Shown here in pieces: positions 36,101-49,360 of a stretch of DNA of 64,000 nucleotides (its first letter is position 1; every line of letters starts with the position of its first letter). This stretch comes from Vitis vinifera. Taxonomy: Eukaryota > Streptophyta > Magnoliopsida > Vitales > Vitaceae. The translations under genes were made by a program, and so were the position numbers. The notes below the pieces were generated by a model, which ran no database searches, was not told the origin of the DNA, and was given only the letters and a program-made list of their open reading frames with translations. The stretch is from the NCBI RefSeq assembly GCF_030704535.1, contig NC_081807.1, positions 1,529,001-1,593,000 of the forward strand, in the 5' to 3' direction.

Positions 36101-37139
36101 ATTTCCCATGAATTTGATTCTTATGATATTCAATATTGTGTTGATGATGATCTTGTGTGGTTTTTGAGTGCTCATGCATGTTTAAATATTAGGTTAATAA
36201 TGGCCCAGGTTGGGTCCTATCATTGCTTAGTTTATTCTTGTGGCGGCATGTACTGCTTGCAGCATGAGAAGACCATTTATTCCTAAAATTGAATAACTTA
36301 GCACTAAACACCTGACAATATTGTCTGGTTGGACTTGTTACACTGACAAAGTCCAAATTCCCCACTCAAGATTGGAACCCTCCTTTCCTCCTAAATGCTA
36401 TGCTGCCTAGCAAACAAGAAACTGGTCATGATGGATAGTGTTGCCAGCTGCAGAGTATAATAAGATGTAATTATCACCCTATATTGAACGTGATGTGCAT
36501 TTGCTAGATTAGTTGACTAGTTGAGAAGTTCTTTATGGTCATTTGCTGAGAAATGAAACAGAATACAATGACAGTCTAATGGAAAAGACCTAACTTTCAA
36601 TCAGTCTCATGGAAATTCGTCACACACCATTTTCTTATTGAGATATTTGTCATAGAATCTGGCGTCTACAGAAGAATGCTACTCTTTAAGTTTGGGAACC
36701 CTGACCTAGTGGCTTAAGACCGACTGCCTAAGATGCAGTTATACCATGTCCCTGTAAGAAGTTCAGCTATCTATCATTTGACAATTTTGACCATTTAGTT
36801 GCTGAAAAATGCATGAAAGACTTAGATGTGGTACTCTCTTAGTATGCTGCTCTATATTTGTGTCAAAATCACCCACAATCATGTCCAAGAAAAGCCTGTT
36901 TAATTCTATAACTTATCCCTCATGGTTGCTTCTTTTGATCTGACTTTAGCTTTTGAGTCATGTTTTGCTTCAAATAGGTTGTTGAGAGTGGGGGAAAAAA
37001 CATAGAGATTGCCGTGATGACGAAAGAGCATGGATTGCGGCAACTTGAAGAAGCTGAGATTGATGCCATTGTTGCTGAGATCGAAGCAGAGAAAGCAGCA
37101 GCTGAGGCTGCTAAGAAGGGCCCTCCCAAAGAAACCTAG
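33145..37139 (+). CDS. PAD1: 20S proteasome subunit alpha type-7 (alpha-4)
   Basis: Three exons, 33145-33317, 34942-35356 and 36978-37139, give 249 residues, the normal length. It begins with [27 protein letters not shown], the proteasome alpha-subunit signature that helps gate the 20S core. The rest follows plant PAD1 closely: [60 protein letters not shown], and a Lys/Ala-rich charged tail ending GPPKET. Alpha subunits form the outer rings and are not proteolytic. The protein acts in cytosol and nucleus. The ATG at 33145 is chosen because the family always begins here. Introns 1 (1.6 kb) and 2 (1.6 kb) carry SINE copies and local duplications. Confidence 0.97.
34301..34600 (-). repeat. Duplicated segment containing two SINE-like copies, PAD1 intron 1
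   Basis: A stretch beginning TAAATTTTTGTCCCCATTGG at 34301 repeats at 34469 with about 85 percent identity. On the minus strand each copy has a tRNA-like A box (TGGCTCAAGTGTTAAGGG) and B box (AGTTCAAGTCCC), so a SINE and its flank were duplicated in tandem. Confidence 0.65.
34647..34840 (+). repeat. Tandem duplication, about 98-base unit, PAD1 intron 1
   Basis: The unit starting TTTTGTCTGAGTTTATGTAT at 34647 recurs at 34745 and ends at GATAGGGAAAG. The two copies differ at about ten positions. It ends about 100 bases before the splice acceptor of exon 2. Confidence 0.8.
35465..35575 (+). mobile_element. SINE-like element in PAD1 intron 2
   Basis: An A box TGGCTTAAATGATAAAAGG (35486-35504) and a B box AGTTCAAGTCCC (35531-35542) with the normal spacing, followed by an A-rich tail. 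It belongs to the same family as the inverted copies in intron 1, which share the CCCAATRRGG segment after the B box. Confidence 0.6.
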
Positions 37140-40100
37140 TTCAGGCATCAATCATACTCCACCATGCTCTTACCATTGTTGTTCAGACATCCTCCTACTT
37201 CATCAAGCAGCATCTGAGTTTAGCCAGAAAACGTCTTGTCCCAATGGTGATTGATCATCCCGGGTATTTCTGAACATTTTGGATTGATATTCGTACTTAG
37301 CACTTTGTATGCTTTATCTATTACGCATCAACGTATCACAAACTGTTGGATTGAATCGAAAATTCTCAGCAGAGAGCCATCAAAATTAGGGTTTCAGAAA
37401 ATCCATGATAGAGCAGCTCATCTCATCCATAATTAGGGCTATGCATTGGATTGGATCAATCGGTTTTTTCCTGCAGGCCCATAGTGTGCGGGTTAGGGCG
37501 GGTCTTTGAGACGGTTTAAGGCCTGAAGTTAATTTTGGGCACCCCTTCTTGCTCACCCCCTAGCCCTGCATAATTAGCCTTCAAACTATTCACAAAAGAT
37601 CCTTGTTTCAGCTTCCTCTTTAGCCCTATGTCTCTCACCCTCTCATCCTTAGGAGGTCTTTGATTCAATTGTTGATGATTGCCACAACTATATTTCTTGG
37701 TTTTAATAAGACTCCTATCTTTTTATTTTTGACACTTTTTTGGGGGCAAGAAAACACGTGGAATAAAAGTTACACTTGTACATGGCCCCCCCACCCTAAA
37801 TTTTGGTATGGTCTTTTAGGCCTCCAACCATAGTAGGTAAACTCTTATTCCTAACATCTCTATTCCCCACTTCCCCTCATTAAAATATAGATTTGAAAAA
37901 ATTATTCTGCATCCAATTATTAGAAGATAAAACACAAAACTCCAAAGGTAGGAAAAAATAAAAGCTGTTGTACACTCACCCATCATTACAGATGGATTAG
38001 AATTCAAACCATGAAATATTACCTGTCCCCTATGGCTCCACAAATTGCAGCAAATTATTGCCCAACCCTGCAGTCATCAGATCCCACACAAAACACACAC
38101 ACAAATAATAAAACAAATTGAAACCCTGTGCTTTCGCTTTTTAGGCAAAAGATCTCTCACCTAACTTTGGGCCCTCACCCATGTGCATGTTGGATAAAAG
38201 CACCCATCATCAGCATAGAGGTCACACACAAAATGTGGAGAATCAAATAGAAGAGCATGGTTGGTTTTAATTCCCATTAGACCTTCACTTTTGGTAATGT
38301 TAGGATTTTTTTGGTACAGCTGAATTGGCCAACAATTTGTTCCATTTCAAAATCAAACCCCATCCCTACATCCTACGGGCATGTCCCCATAAGGTTAAAA
38401 TTCTAGCTCTTTCATAGGGTCTAGAAAAGTATCTTCTACCCCTTTTTCATCTTTATCTAAAATCTAAGACTAGATTCTACCAAATTGGTCACCATTTGCT
38501 AGGTCCCTGCTGTGGAGTTCAACCATGCCTTATTTTTTAAAAGAAGTAAATGTAGGCCTAAAAACTAGGGGCAAATTTGATGAAGGTGGGGAGATTGACC
38601 TGAAAATTCAATTTAATTTTTAGGTATATGTTATTAAAGATGTTCACATTATGTGCCCTAGAGCTCATGAACTTGGCTGAATTGTGTTGCTTTCACCCCG
38701 TAAAAGTGGATGCTTGTTTCCACCTAAAAAAAAACATGGGCATCATTGACTTCATTCAAAAACATAGACATCAGAAATCAGTGGAGACCCTGATGCTGCC
38801 TAACGAAGAGTTGACGATTTAAAGTCTTCAAAACTATAGCTCAAACTAAAAGCAAGAAAAACCTAGGTCACATGATTGGGATGCCCTAGAAATGGTGGGT
38901 GCCCCTGTAGGGCAGATCCCTATGAATTTGGAGGGATGCCCTTGGACCCAATTAGGGTTTAGGGAAACTCTATTGGCGTGTTCGTTGAATTCCATAAAAA
39001 AAACACACACGCACGCACACACAAGGCAAAATACAAGTAAGAGTTCAAAGTTCAAAGTTCAAACCCACCATTGTACGAGATTCATTGTTTCTCCTATGAT
39101 TTTAGGGCACAAAACAACCCTTGGGTGAGCCCAAGTCCAATGTACCATGACTCATGCCAGACTGAGGAACCCATGAAAAATTCAAAGAAACCTGAAATAG
39201 TTCAAAAAGTTCGGCTTCTTGGAAACAAAACAAGTGACAAAAAGAAAAGTAAAAAAATATTTAAGTGGAAATTTAGTTAAACTTCGATGTCAGCTTATGC
39301 CTCATACTGCCTAAACAACTATATTTGGAAAATTCCACTTGTGATGTGAGTGCTATAATCACCTTTTTAACTTTTCTCCTCAAAAGGGTCAATCTATAAA
39401 ATAGTAATTCCACATTTGGACTCTTTTAAGAGATTATTAGTGTATTTTAATCCATTTTAATTATTAATTTTTTCATTTAATTTTTTCATAAAATTTCTTT
39501 TTTCACAAAAACATAATAATATATTCTCTCAATATTTATAATATTATAAATATCTAAATCCATCAAATATTTAAAGTCAATGGTGAAAGTAAGGGTGAAA
39601 TTTTTAAACTCACATGGCCTGCACAAGACATGAATTAAATATATACATATAAAATAAATAATTAAATATAAATATTTGTTAAGGGGTAGGTGGTGGTAAG
39701 TATTATTTTATAAATAGTTTTTAGCATAAATTATCCAAATGAGGACACTAGAAGGAGGCTATGGAATTCCATTGGTTGGCTTTTCCTAGCTTTCCTTGAT
39801 ATGCAGTCACGTGTCCAAAACTACAATTTTTTTTCTTTTTTTCAATAATTAAAAGGGTATCTCACATCACCCATCAAGATTTCCCATTCCCATGTTTAAT
39901 AATCATAATATATTTATATATTTTTTTTAATTAAAAAAAATAATATGGTAAATTATTGTATCTTGATTTTATAAGAGATTAAGAAGATTATGTTTGAATG
40001 GTAGTTGTTGTTATCAATCCCTAATCCTTTATGGTTTTTTTTTTTCTAATGTAAGGAATTTGTACCCCATGTGACATGGAATCTCACCTTTCTCAATTCT

Positions 40101-40247
40101 AAAAATATATTGATTTAATATTTTATTTTTGTGATAACAACCATTTGAAAATGAAAACATGATTTTAATTAAAAAATATTTCATGTAATGAAAAAGTTTC
40201 GAAAGTCTTTAAAATGTAAATTTTTTTAACAACTTTCACTCAGTCTT

Positions 40248-40321
40248 ACTCTGAGGGTAACGGGTCCTCACGATTTTAAACGCTCTAACTCTGAGGGTAA
40301 CAGACCCTCACGATTTTAAAT
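40248..40321 (+). repeat. Short tandem repeat, 40-base unit, two copies
   Basis: ACTCTGAGGGTAAC followed by CCTCACGATTTTAAA occurs at 40248 and again at 40288. It is GC-richer than its surroundings and may be a relic of a larger repeat. Confidence 0.75.
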
Positions 40322-40679
40322 GCATCTATAAGTTTTTATAGACTTTAATACGATTTATAATAATATTTTATTTTATTATTTTTTTAAATGTGATAAAAAT
40401 TATTTTTCAAACACCAAATCAAAGGAGTATAAAATAAATTTTTTTATATGTGTATATTTCAAACATTTGAGTAACACATGGTACCCCAATGACATAAGTC
40501 ATTCCTAAATTTCCATTTTAAACTAATTCCAATATCCTGGTTGAATCTTCTATTTATTTTTATAAATATATAAATATATTTAAATAATAATAATAATAAT
40601 AATAATAATTTTTAATTTTGGAGGATAATATGGTAGATAGATCAGATCCATGATCCACATAATGATAAAGCGAATAATA

Positions 40680-41020
40680 GCATGGGCGCAAGTTAGCGAC
40701 AGGAGGCCCCGGTTATTAAAAGCTTCAAGCTAAAAGGTTTGGCGGGAAAGCGACAGTTGGTTGACCAAAACCGTGACGACTTTGGATCCATCACCGTCTA
40801 AGGAGTAGACCACCACCAAACGCTACTGTACACCTCAGCCACACTCAATCCTGCCCTCACACTTCGCTTTTCGCCCGTTCTTATCCATCACACCCGCCTC
40901 GCTCACCTTATCATCATATCTCACCAAACTCGTTAACTTTCCCTACCAGCCGTACTTTTGCTATCTTGCGCCGGTCGCGTTCCTGCGCACCCCTCCCCTC
41001 TTCACGACCTTCCCTTTCAG
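40680..41020. other. GC-rich, non-coding island in AT-rich DNA
   Basis: About 340 bases with near-even base composition stand between very A/T-rich flanks. They include TTGGTTGACC (a W-box core), many CpG sites and a CT-rich right half. No frame of useful length. It resembles a promoter and leader without a gene behind it. Confidence 0.5.
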
Positions 41021-41824
41021 TTATGTTTGTTTTTTAATAGGGAAAAAAATAAATAAAACAAAACATGTCCATTCATGCTCTTTTTTTATGGACAACGGAA
41101 ACCCTTGGGAATAGTGAAATTTCAAAATTACCCTTCAATAAAAATTTAGCAATAAAATTTTTAATAATACCTTATCAATTTTATAATCACCTTAACTCCC
41201 ATACTATATTAACCTATAATCTAATTTAAATTTAATAATAAAGAACTAAATACATGTTTAAATAAAAAATTTACACTGATTTTATAAACTATCCTAATTC
41301 AGATATCGTTCTTAAAATTTAGATGGATATATCGACAATCTAATCAAACGTAAATTATAACAAGTCGATGACTAGCAGAGTCAGAAATATGTTATTAACA
41401 TGCAAATTTAGTTAAATGGTTAAAATTTTTTGTCTTTAAATCCGTCAATGGAATCGATTCCATCGTATTCAAATAATTGTAAATGAAAATTTACTTGTTG
41501 GTATCAAATTTCATTCATCTCACTTGTCTTATTATTCATCATTTAGCCCAAAAGAGCCAAAGCACAAAAGGTCCCCGATCCCACAAGTGATCCACCACTC
41601 CCAAATGGTTAAGAAGCACTAACTACTTTCAGCTAGATACATAGTACTTGGTAGGTCGTTTCCCTTCAGGACCCAACCAACAAAGGGACCATTGTGTAGG
41701 GCGTGCCCTAAAAGTACACCTTTAAACATGCATGTGTTTAGAGTTTAAGAGATTTGGCATTCAACCCACATTTGTCGGTGCTTTTATAACTCCAAAGAGT
41801 TTCCATTTTTCACAAAATTTTAAC

Positions 41825-42490
41825 ATATCACATACATGATTTGGGTTTTGTGACTTAACACTTAAGTTTTAAGTTTGTGACTTAATGCTTAAGTTTTAAG
41901 TTTACACCCAAAAAGAAACTATTATCACTCCTTCATTATTTCCATATTATCCATAGTACTAAAAAGCCTCGATTCAATAATTGATATCAGATTCAAATAT
42001 CACAAAACATCAAAAATATCGATCTTAAACTTACTTTAAGTTTGATATCATTTTAACATTCAAGATATTTGTGTTAAAAACACGATTCAAGAAAAAACTT
42101 CTATTACAAACGATTGATCAAAATCAAAATTAAAGATATAATTTTCCAAGAGATAATATATCACATTTATGATTTGGGTTTTGTAACTTAACACTTAAGT
42201 TTTAAGTTTGTAACTCAATGCTTAAGTTTTAAGTTTACACCCAAAAAGAAACTATTATCACTTATTCATTATTTCTATATTATCCATAGTACTAAAAAGC
42301 TTCGATTCAATAATTGATATCAGATTCAAATATCACAAAAAAATCAAAATATCGATCTTAAACTTACTTTAAGTTTGATATCATTTTAACATTCAAGATA
42401 TTTGTGTTAAAAACACGATTCAAGAAAAAACTTCTTTTACAAACAATTGATCAAAATCAAAATTAAAAATATAATTTTTCAAGAGATAAT
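41825..42490 (+). repeat. Tandem duplication, about 331-base unit, two copies
   Basis: The unit starting ATATCACAT...GATTTGGGTTTTG at 41825 repeats at 42156 with about 95 percent identity and ends with CAAGAGATAATAT. Inside each unit TTAAGTTTTAAGTTT is itself repeated twice. No coding content. Confidence 0.85.
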
Positions 42491-43045
42491 ATTATTATTA
42501 AAAAAAATTATATTAATATTCCATGTGAAAGCGTTTAAAGAAAAACATTTATGCTTTTCAAAGCAGTTTGGTAATGACAACAATGAGTTGATAAGAAGGA
42601 AAGTGTGTAGAAGGAAGAGTAGAAAATTGGTGTGCTAAAGTTTTTAATAAATTTATGGCTGCCAAGAAGGCAAATGGTTGACTTGACTAATAAAAATAAA
42701 TAAATAAATAAATAAATAAAAGGATAGAGTATGGAAAAAGAGTGTCCAAATTGCTGATCTCACTCAAGAACTTCACCCATCTCTTCATAGCCCATATTGA
42801 TTTTTCAAAAAGTTTGAGTCTAATCCCACCAATCTATTATTTTTTCAAATACAATTAGTTTACTTTGTCAATTTTTTATTTTATAAAAATTAAGATAATT
42901 TCACCACCTCAACCTTACTCTAAAAATTAAAGTATATGAAGGAATATTATATGGTTCATCATCCATGAATGGCTCCTAAAGCAATTGATTATTTATGATT
43001 ATTATTATTACAAAGTTCATAATTTTTTTTTAGTTTTGTGGAATA

Positions 43046-43310
43046 TTAATGGCTATTTGAAAATAATTTTTTAAATTAATTCTTTTAAAAAAATAATCTT
43101 TAAAAACAACTTTTAAAAATAGTTTTCTTTTTTAATTGAGGAACTAGGATCTTCTCAACTTATTTTCTATAATTTCAAATGTTTTTAAAAATTATTTTTA
43201 TATATCATATTTATATAATTATTTTTAAAAATAAGTAAAAATAATGAAAAGCATTTATAATATTTTTTTAATAATTTTAAGTTTAAAAATTAATTTTCAA
43301 ACAAACCCAT
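43046..43310. mobile_element. Degenerate MITE-like element
   Basis: The ends GGCTATTTGAAAATAATTTT and the reverse of AATTTTCAAACAAACCC resemble inverted terminal repeats like those of the better preserved element at 58322-58691. Strongly decayed, A/T-rich, no coding capacity. Confidence 0.35.
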
Positions 43311-46300
43311 TTACATTTTGAAAAAAAAAAACTGCCCTCTTAAATCTAATAACAATGATTTTCAAAATGAAAAAATTGAAAAAAAAAAAGTTGTTTGGAT
43401 TAAAAGCACTAAGCTAAAGATTTTTTTTTTTCACCTACTTTTCCACAAAACTCATAATTATTTTCACAAAAATTTGGAAAATTTATGAAACCTAATAATT
43501 GGTAATAGTATTATCACTATTAAGTAGTCTTTGATGACAAAAAAAAAAAGTCAAATACAACAAATATATATATATATATATTATAGAGAATTAGCAATAA
43601 TAATTGGAAAAAAAAAATGGTATGAAAATTTTTTAATCTAATGATCATTTCTTTTATAAAATTAATTTTTTTTTTTTTGAAAAAGTTATTATTTTTCAAT
43701 AAATAAATGCCACGGTTCTTATCATATATCAAATGTGGTCGTTACGTGAATCAAACAAAGAATAATAAAAACAAAATTTAAGAAATTATTATTTAAAATA
43801 AAATAAAAATAAAATAAAAAAGGGGAGAAGGGGAAGGGGGGAGAGGGGGGAAATTGATTGATGGAGAACGATAATGGTGGAAGTGGGGAGTGGGATCCAT
43901 GTGGTGTGGGTGGCGGTGATTGGTGGGACCCACCGCCGCAACTGAGCACATGAGGCTACGTTGGGCGGCTGCCAACTACCACCCAAAAAGAGAGGAGTTG
44001 GTAACGTGTGGGATACACACAATCTTCTTTTTTCATTCCCATGCCCTTCCTTTTCCTCCTTTTTGCATTTCAGTCCCTCCCCCATTTTCCACTCCAATTT
44101 CCTCCCCTCCTTGCAAAATGACCCTCCTTCCCCTCCTAACTTATTTTAAAAAAAAAAAAAAACTATTTTATCACCTTTTGTATGAATTGTATCATTGTAG
44201 TAAGCATTTCTAATTTTGGTTAATTTTTATTTTTAAATAATTTAAATTTAAATTTTATGAGATAATTTATCATGTAAATTAAAGATAGCCCACATGCTTA
44301 AATGATAAAATAAATAAATAACACCTGATTTTATCATATATTCAAAAACGTGAAATGGACCAATTTGCACCTTCATTGATATTCTTCTACACATATTTTA
44401 TATTATTTTTACTATTACTTAGAGCTATTTGTTGCCTTCATAAACCTTGAAAGCAACATAAAAGACCACATTTTCTTACATTGGGGATGAAATTTCAAAT
44501 TTTCATGTCATGACATAAGTAGGAGGAGGAGGAGTTTGATTCTTTGAAGGTGGGACTCGATCAAATTAAAGAAAAGGGTGGATGACTTTTCACAAATAAT
44601 TGAAAGAGTGAGGCCCATAGAGGCAAGAAATGGGAGTAGTGAAAGGACCCACCACAAGGGTCATGCATGTGATGTTGGTGGGAGTTGAACTATTAACTAC
44701 TAAGGTAGAACAATAATTAACCTATTGATGGGGAGGGAAGCAATTTTATAATAATAAGCATAGCCTTGTTACACAATTTTTCTCTAAGGAGAGAGAGAGA
44801 GAGATGCAAAAGGTGGGAGGGAGAGAGAGAGAGAGAGATGCAAAAAGGGGGAGGAGGGAGAAAAATTAAAAAAAAATATCTCATGGAAGCTTCTAATGTG
44901 TCTACCTAACACCTTTGAAAAAGAAAAAGAAAGGGTGAAATGTTGAAAAGTGACCCCCTTTTTCCATTTGGGAAGGGTCATTGTTTTTTGGATCTTGTTT
45001 CAAAGGAGCTTACCACTCATGTGTCCTTTTGTTTATGCTCTCATCCAAATATGTCTCTCACCCTCTGCTTTTTAGGGTTGGAGGGGTTGGCTATTCATCC
45101 CTTCCATCTTCTCATTCTTTTATTTTGTTTTATTTTATTTTCTTCGAGCCCCGATCTTCTTTCACTTTTGTGTCAACTCCGATGATCCGTTGCCAAATTA
45201 TATTTAAAATAAGGTTGGTATCACTAAGACATCGACGTAATTATGATAATAATTTATGAATAACGGGTAAGTACATAGTTAAGCCAAAACAAAATTTATG
45301 AAAGGTCAAGCACAACTAAAATGGTCCTTATGGTCCGAGCCAAGTGACATAACCCATTAATTGATGTTGGTGGTTTGGTACCAAGATGGTGGGTCTAACC
45401 CCTTGACCCTCTAAATGGGTCAAATCTAAGCTTATTGGATGCTACTAAGCCTTCCAAGATACGGAATGTATAAGATAGATTTTATACCTGGTGTAAACTA
45501 AATTCTAGTCATGATGAGTTTCTCTAGAAAAAATGCACTTAAAATTCTGCTATTTTTGTCTTGAATTTTAAGCCCCCTTAACAAACATGAGAGATCCCAG
45601 TAAGGCAAGAATTAACTCAAGTTGAAGTAGTTTTCTCACAAAAATGCCATAAGGGGACAGGGTCATGAAAGCTTTGGAACAAAAAAATTTATGGCTAGTT
45701 AGAGTTTCAATTTGTAATAGTTTGGTAGTTGGATCATAGCTTAGACAATTATTGGTAGAAAAAAATGATACCATGGCCTGTGGTTAGTTTCTTCACGCCT
45801 CTAAATTATATATATAGTGTTTGTAGCTTTTTAATAAATTTTGGAAGAGATAGGTTGCCCACCTCTCCCTCTCCCTCTCCCTCTCCCTCTATTCTCCTCC
45901 TCTCACAGCTTATCCATTGTCCTTCCAAGTGAAAAATCAACCTTTTCCAAAAAGCAGAACTAGAAAAGAAAACCCAATAAATATTTTTGAAATTTTTTAT
46001 ATCACATGAATCAAGATATATAACAAAAGATTCATGAAAAAAGACATGGTTTTTAAGATAAAGATGTATGTGGAGAGAAAATTATTTGGTAGAAAAATGT
46101 GGGTTTTGGAAGAAAAAAATGGGAGAGAAGCCAAAAAGGGAAGACTTGTGACTTGTGTTCATGCAAAGATACCAAATCCATTATTTTGTTGGAGAAGAAA
46201 ATAGGGAGGAACCCATTATTTGATTTTGAAAGTATAGAAGAACAATGACTCTCTCTATATTTCTCACTCTCTCTGTGTGTGTGCGCAGGTGGCAACAACA

Positions 46301-46680
46301 ACCACAACTGGACTGGCATGAAAATTTGGTGGGGGTATGACAAACCCCAACTTTTTTCCAGGAAAGTACTGAGAGAGAAAATGAAAAAAAAAAAAAAATA
46401 GTCTCTGGATTTGGGGATGAATAATGAGAGAGATTCCAAATTGGAAATGGAAAACATTGAAACAATTCTGCACAAAGAACAAGCTGGTGATGATCATCTT
46501 CTCTGTACTGGTACTATATATATATATATATATATAACACTATGAACTAAAAATTATACAAATAAGGGAAGAGGAGAAAAGTAGAGAGATTTTGAGCCTA
46601 ATATCAATCTCTTTCTTTCTCATTTCTCTCAATTCTGTTTCTGCTACATAATCCAAACCCCACTTCCATTTTCCTCTTTC

Positions 46681-47522
46681 TTATTTCATCTCCAAACCTC
46701 TGTAATCCAAAACCCCAGATGTCAACCCTAAGAAGTCATACCCAGAGCTGCTGCTTCCACTACTAGTACCAATACTGCAACTGCACTCCTCACTATTTGG
46801 TATTCCCAAACTGCATGCAAAGCAAAGAGTAGTGCTGCTACTCCTCCCACCAGTCTTCAATGGCGTCTCAGCTTGGGGTTGGTATGGTGGGCTGATTCTG
46901 AGCTCAAGGTTGAGGTCTGGACACTTTTCCGTAACTGGGTTTTTCTCAGTTTTGCACCCAAATCCACCAGTACTGCTGATATTGATCTTCTCCTCTTCCT
47001 TAACTGCGGCTGCGAAAGATATGGTTGTAACGTCCGGTGAGGGCTCGTTGATGGGGCGATGAGTAGACGGATCGATGCCTCGGTTCAGAAGCTTTCTCCG
47101 TATGTGGGTGTTCCAGTAATTCTTTATTTCATTATCTGTTCTTCCTGGTAATCTCCCAGCTATAAGAGACCATCTGCAAACAAGATCCAAAAAGATGGAT
47201 TAGACCCCATATACTTAGAATTCAGAATTCGATTGTGGAGTGATGTGAATTATGCTTACTTGTTGCCAAGGAGACTATGCAGTTTGATGATGAGTTCATC
47301 TTCTTCCTCGGTGAAGTTTCCCCGCTTGAGGTCAGGCCTCAGGTAGTTTATCCATCGGAGGCGGCAACTTTTCCCACATCGGAGAAGGCCTGCGGCCTTG
47401 GGGAGAGACCTCCAGCAGCCCTCGCCGTGTGCCCGGATATAAGCGATGAGGCGATCATCTTCCTCCTTGGTCCATGCCCCTTTGTTTGTATGAGCTTTCT
47501 CACAGCAAGGAGACCTCCCCAT
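46681..47522 (-). CDS. MYB4: R2R3-MYB repressor, subgroup 4 (MYB4-type)
   Basis: Two exons, 47260-47522 and 46681-47173, give 251 residues. R2 (about 14-61) and R3 (about 67-112) repeats are complete: [39 protein letters not shown]3 carries the bHLH-contact signature [21 protein letters not shown]-type spacing. After it come the C1 motif [15 protein letters not shown], the EAR/C2 motif [12 protein letters not shown], a cysteine cluster ([16 protein letters not shown]) and the terminal GYDFLGL. These four define subgroup 4, whose members repress phenylpropanoid genes such as C4H and the anthocyanin or small-phenolic branches by recruiting corepressors through EAR. It acts in the nucleus. The usual intron inside R2 is absent, so one intron remains. 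The sequence agrees with what I recall of grape MYB4. Confidence 0.95.
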
Positions 47523-47711
47523 TGAGCTGAATCACAAGCAGAAGGAAAAACTGGCAGCTATAAAAGCTATAGAATTGTGTACAGTTTTAGCAGTAGTGAT
47601 GGTGGTGGTGGTGATGGGGGGGGTGGTGGGTAGGGAGACGGAGGCCTTTTGTTTTTGGTATTGTTGCTGAAAAAAGCATCAAGGCCGGCCTTTATGAGGA
47701 CTTGTGATGGG

Positions 47712-47719
47712 GTTTTATA
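47712..47719 (-). promoter_or_regulatory. TATA box of the MYB4-type gene
   Basis: CCTATAAAACCCC reads on the minus strand about 190 bases before the ATG at 47522. A start near 47685 and a leader of about 160 bases follow. The leader region has GGTGGT-type low complexity at 47599-47633, and a (GA)n run lies just upstream at 47768-47787. Confidence 0.5.
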
Positions 47720-47767
47720 GGCTTTTGACTCTCAAATTGAGAGAGAAAAAGAGAAAGAAAGAGGGAA

Positions 47768-48360
47768 GAGAGAGAGAGAGAGAGAGACTAATTGCTTCTA
47801 GATGTGAGTTGGTGAGACAGGTTTGAGGGAGAGTGGCTGGTGGCCTTTCTCTTGATGATATTGGCATCATCATCATATAATAAAGTTAAAAAGAAAGTCA
47901 TTAACTATAGGGTAACCTTCAGGTAGGTGTAAAGCAAAAGTACTAAAGTATAGCAAGACAAGGTGTGATCACTGCCCTTTCCATTTTTCTTTTTAATTAA
48001 TTTCTTTTCTCCTTATATTATATATTAATAATTTTATTTAACCCTCAAATCTCCTCCTAATTCAAGAGATGACATATACCCTAATACATGTACACCTTAG
48101 TCCTTATATTATAGTATGTTGTTGGAACTAACACCATTAGGGCTTTTTATTTTTATTTGACATAGCTAGGGTTTGAGTTCATTTCAAGCAGGATTGAGTG
48201 TTCTTAGTGTTGATGGGATCATAAAAAAAAGTTGTTGTTTTAGTAAGTTAGTTGTAGTGGGGGATTGGGAAAGAAAATGTCCAAGTGGTTTTGGCTATTC
48301 TTGTGCATAAGTGTAGAGATGGTAGTTGTGGATTTTTATTCTATTGTTGCTCTATCAAGC

Positions 48361-48416
<56 letters not shown>

Positions 48417-48753
48417 TTCTAGAAGAGTTGGAGGTTGGGTTCAAGGAGGATGATGAAAGAAAAAAGGTTGAATAGGGGGCAAAAGGGAAATGAGTGTGGT
48501 TGTGGTTGTATGTGGGCTTTGGTTCACCTTCCACTTTTCTTTTTTCTCCCCCAACCTTGTGGTGCAAGTTTAGGCAATAAGGGTAGGGTTAGGGGATATG
48601 GAGGGTTTGATTCACCTTTTTGTTGTTATCTCCCCTCCAATTTGCAAATTATTTGTTACCCACCACCACCACACATGGCTTTTCTCCTCGCACACTCCCT
48701 TTGAAAGCAACTTGTGCCCATCATCCTCAACTCTTGCTATCAATTGGTTTTGA

Positions 48754-48798
<45 letters not shown>

Positions 48799-49360
48799 CA
48801 AAGTCTGCCCACTTGTGTAAATTTGTGTGTATTTTACCTACCTTTTCACCACTGACTATCCCTCCACCTTTAGTCCATTTCTGCCTTCACTTTTGATGTT
48901 GAACTATTGCTCCATTTATTTTCTTATTCCAACTAGTCCTCTTTATCTTTTCCCAAGAGAACCCACCTAAGCTTATCCATTTCTTTTTCCATCCAACATT
49001 TCAAAACCAAGAAAAAATGTAACTTACCCTATTTATTACTCCACATCCTCTCGTGTGTTAAATGATTTTGGATAAAATTTTGAAAATATGGGTATTCTCC
49101 TTTCAAACATGAGAATCTTATACTTTTCTTCAACAATAAGTATTTTTAAGATACTTCTTTTACCACTAAAGACACAATTTAAAAGGGGGAAAATCATTTA
49201 AGTCTCAATTGTCTGTGCCTCTCTTGAGGCTTAATCAAATGCCAAATCTCATTGTTCCCTAGGATGGCCAAGCTGTCCCTATCCTCACCAGCCTTCCCCT
49301 CCCTACATATAACCACACACAAACACATGGAGAAACCTGAACAGAAAAAAAAAAAAAAAA

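Larger units (their letters stand above)
37140..46680. other. Gene-poor AT-rich interval of 9.5 kb
   Basis: No protein gene could be supported here. The interval holds the PAD1 3' flank, many A/T-rich low-complexity tracts, an (AAAT)n run at about 42687-42720, a (TAA)n run near 40586-40610, a 331-base tandem duplication, a GC-rich island, a degenerate MITE, and CT/GA-rich patches at 44790-44850 and 45865-45900. Short frames such as those near 38892 and 44940 have no family resemblance and lie in low-complexity DNA. The last few hundred bases are the 3' side of the MYB gene. Confidence 0.55.

Noticed and set aside
38950-38970. TTTAGGG telomere-like motif
   Set aside because: A single copy in ordinary sequence is expected by chance and does not mark a telomeric tract.
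41380-41480. Possible tRNA-derived SINE (TAGTTAAATGG ... GAATCGATTCC)
   Set aside because: The two boxes are weak and the region is too A/T-rich to tell from chance.
43720-44213. Overlapping Pro/Ser/Phe-rich open frames on both strands
   Set aside because: They arise from pyrimidine-rich low-complexity DNA and differ in every frame, with no family resemblance.
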